From contig AP017895.1 of the NCBI GenBank assembly GCA_002355935.1, positions 992,001 to 1,056,000 on the forward strand: a DNA stretch of 64,000 nucleotides. Reading direction: 5' to 3'. The notes under the pieces were generated by a model. The model searched no databases, was not told the origin of the DNA, and saw only the letters and a list, made by a program, of their open reading frames with translations. The DNA comes from Rothia aeria. Lineage in GTDB: Bacteria > Actinomycetota > Actinomycetes > Actinomycetales > Micrococcaceae. The position numbers and the translations under genes are program-made. This document shows positions 63,601 to 64,000 of the stretch, one piece after another; positions within the stretch are counted from its first letter, which is position 1, and the number at the start of each line of letters is the position of its first letter.

Positions 63601-64000
63601 GGGCGTGAACGCGCCTACGCCTATTTCCTGTACCCGCCGGGTAAGCCGTTGGGGGAGGTCGCGCTGGAGCGCCTGAAAGCGGTGGCAACCCATAACGAGC
63701 TAGGCGCGGGTTTGCAGCTGGCCATGAAAGACCTTGAAATTCGCGGTGCGGGGAACCTTCTTGGCGGGGAGCAGTCTGGACATATCGCCGGTGTGGGGTT
63801 TGACTTGTACCTGCGCCTCGTGGGGGAAGCCGTGGCAGACTTCAGGGGAGAGAAAGACGAGCGTGACGTTGAAGTGAAGGTGGACCTTCCGGTAAACGCA
63901 CACATCCCGCACTCCTATATTGATGCTGAGCGGCTACGGCTGCAGGCATACCGGCAGATTGCTGCTGCCGACACCGAGCAGAAAATGGCTGAAGCCCGCG
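60621..64000 (+). CDS. mfd: Transcription-repair coupling factor Mfd (partial, two apparent frameshifts)
   Basis: Removes stalled RNA polymerase and recruits UvrA. The N-terminus is UvrB-like ([18 protein letters not shown]). [19 protein letters not shown] starts the RNA-polymerase-interacting domain, [17 protein letters not shown] is Walker [16 protein letters not shown] is the DEEQ box and [12 protein letters not shown] (after repair) motif [17 protein letters not shown]-type and [19 protein letters not shown] are motifs V-VI. Breaks at the CCCC 63157-63160 and GGGGG 63256-63260 need one base each. The GTG at 60621 follows AAGGAG. It runs past the window edge. Confidence 0.94.

Overview
The window looks like chromosome of a high-GC Gram-positive of the Micrococcaceae, most likely Rothia (inferred from gene order, actinobacterial leaderless starts, the RmlC-RmlD fusion and moderate GC; no database search was possible). 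Its backbone is a conserved actinobacterial housekeeping chain: protein mannosyltransferase <> rsmI - tatD - ksgA - ispE - ABC-F - tRNA-Gln - glmU - prs - rplY - pth - sufS - sufU - mfd.

Glycan genes are inserted at many junctions of that chain. Between tatD and ksgA (2.9-4.7 kb) lie two AT-rich glycosyltransferases. Between ispE and the ABC-F gene (6.8-12 kb) lie a GT2, a hexapeptide acetyltransferase, two GT-B enzymes and a decayed second copy of the 3' end of ispE. Between prs and rplY (16.8-43.5 kb) is a large surface-polysaccharide locus: a low-molecular-weight tyrosine phosphatase with a long disordered extension, a PglK-type ABC flippase, many glycosyltransferases, a nonulosonic (sialic-like) acid pair (CMP-sugar synthetase and a CBS-NeuB-SAF-TIM-barrel synthase), two O-acyltransferases, a Wzy-like polymerase, a PqqD/nucleotidyltransferase pair, a BY-kinase and rmlA/B/CD for dTDP-rhamnose. 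Between sufU and mfd (47-60 kb) lie a second Wzx/Wzy/Wzz-type operon on the minus strand, a lipoprotein and a secreted fibrinogen-domain/propeller protein.

The genes fit one theme. RmlABCD and the nonulosonate enzymes supply activated sugars, the GTs build repeat units, the acyltransferases decorate them, the ABC flippase and Wzx export them, the Wzy-like proteins polymerise them, and Wzz, the BY-kinase and the phosphatase control length or activity. No initiating polyprenyl-phosphate sugar transferase was seen in the window.

About 40 coding sequences breaks occur, nearly all explained by one missing base, usually in a homopolymer. They hit essential genes (ispE, prs, pth, mfd, rmlA, tatD) as often as accessory ones, so I read them as homopolymer undercalls in the sequence rather than real pseudogenes. 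Broken genes are therefore annotated as single CDS spanning the shift, and protein lengths are those after adding the missing base. Genuine decay is limited to the ispE copy, a GT2 relic and a short rmlD 3' copy. These mark two places where glycan cargo is bracketed by duplicated ends of the neighbouring housekeeping or sugar gene.
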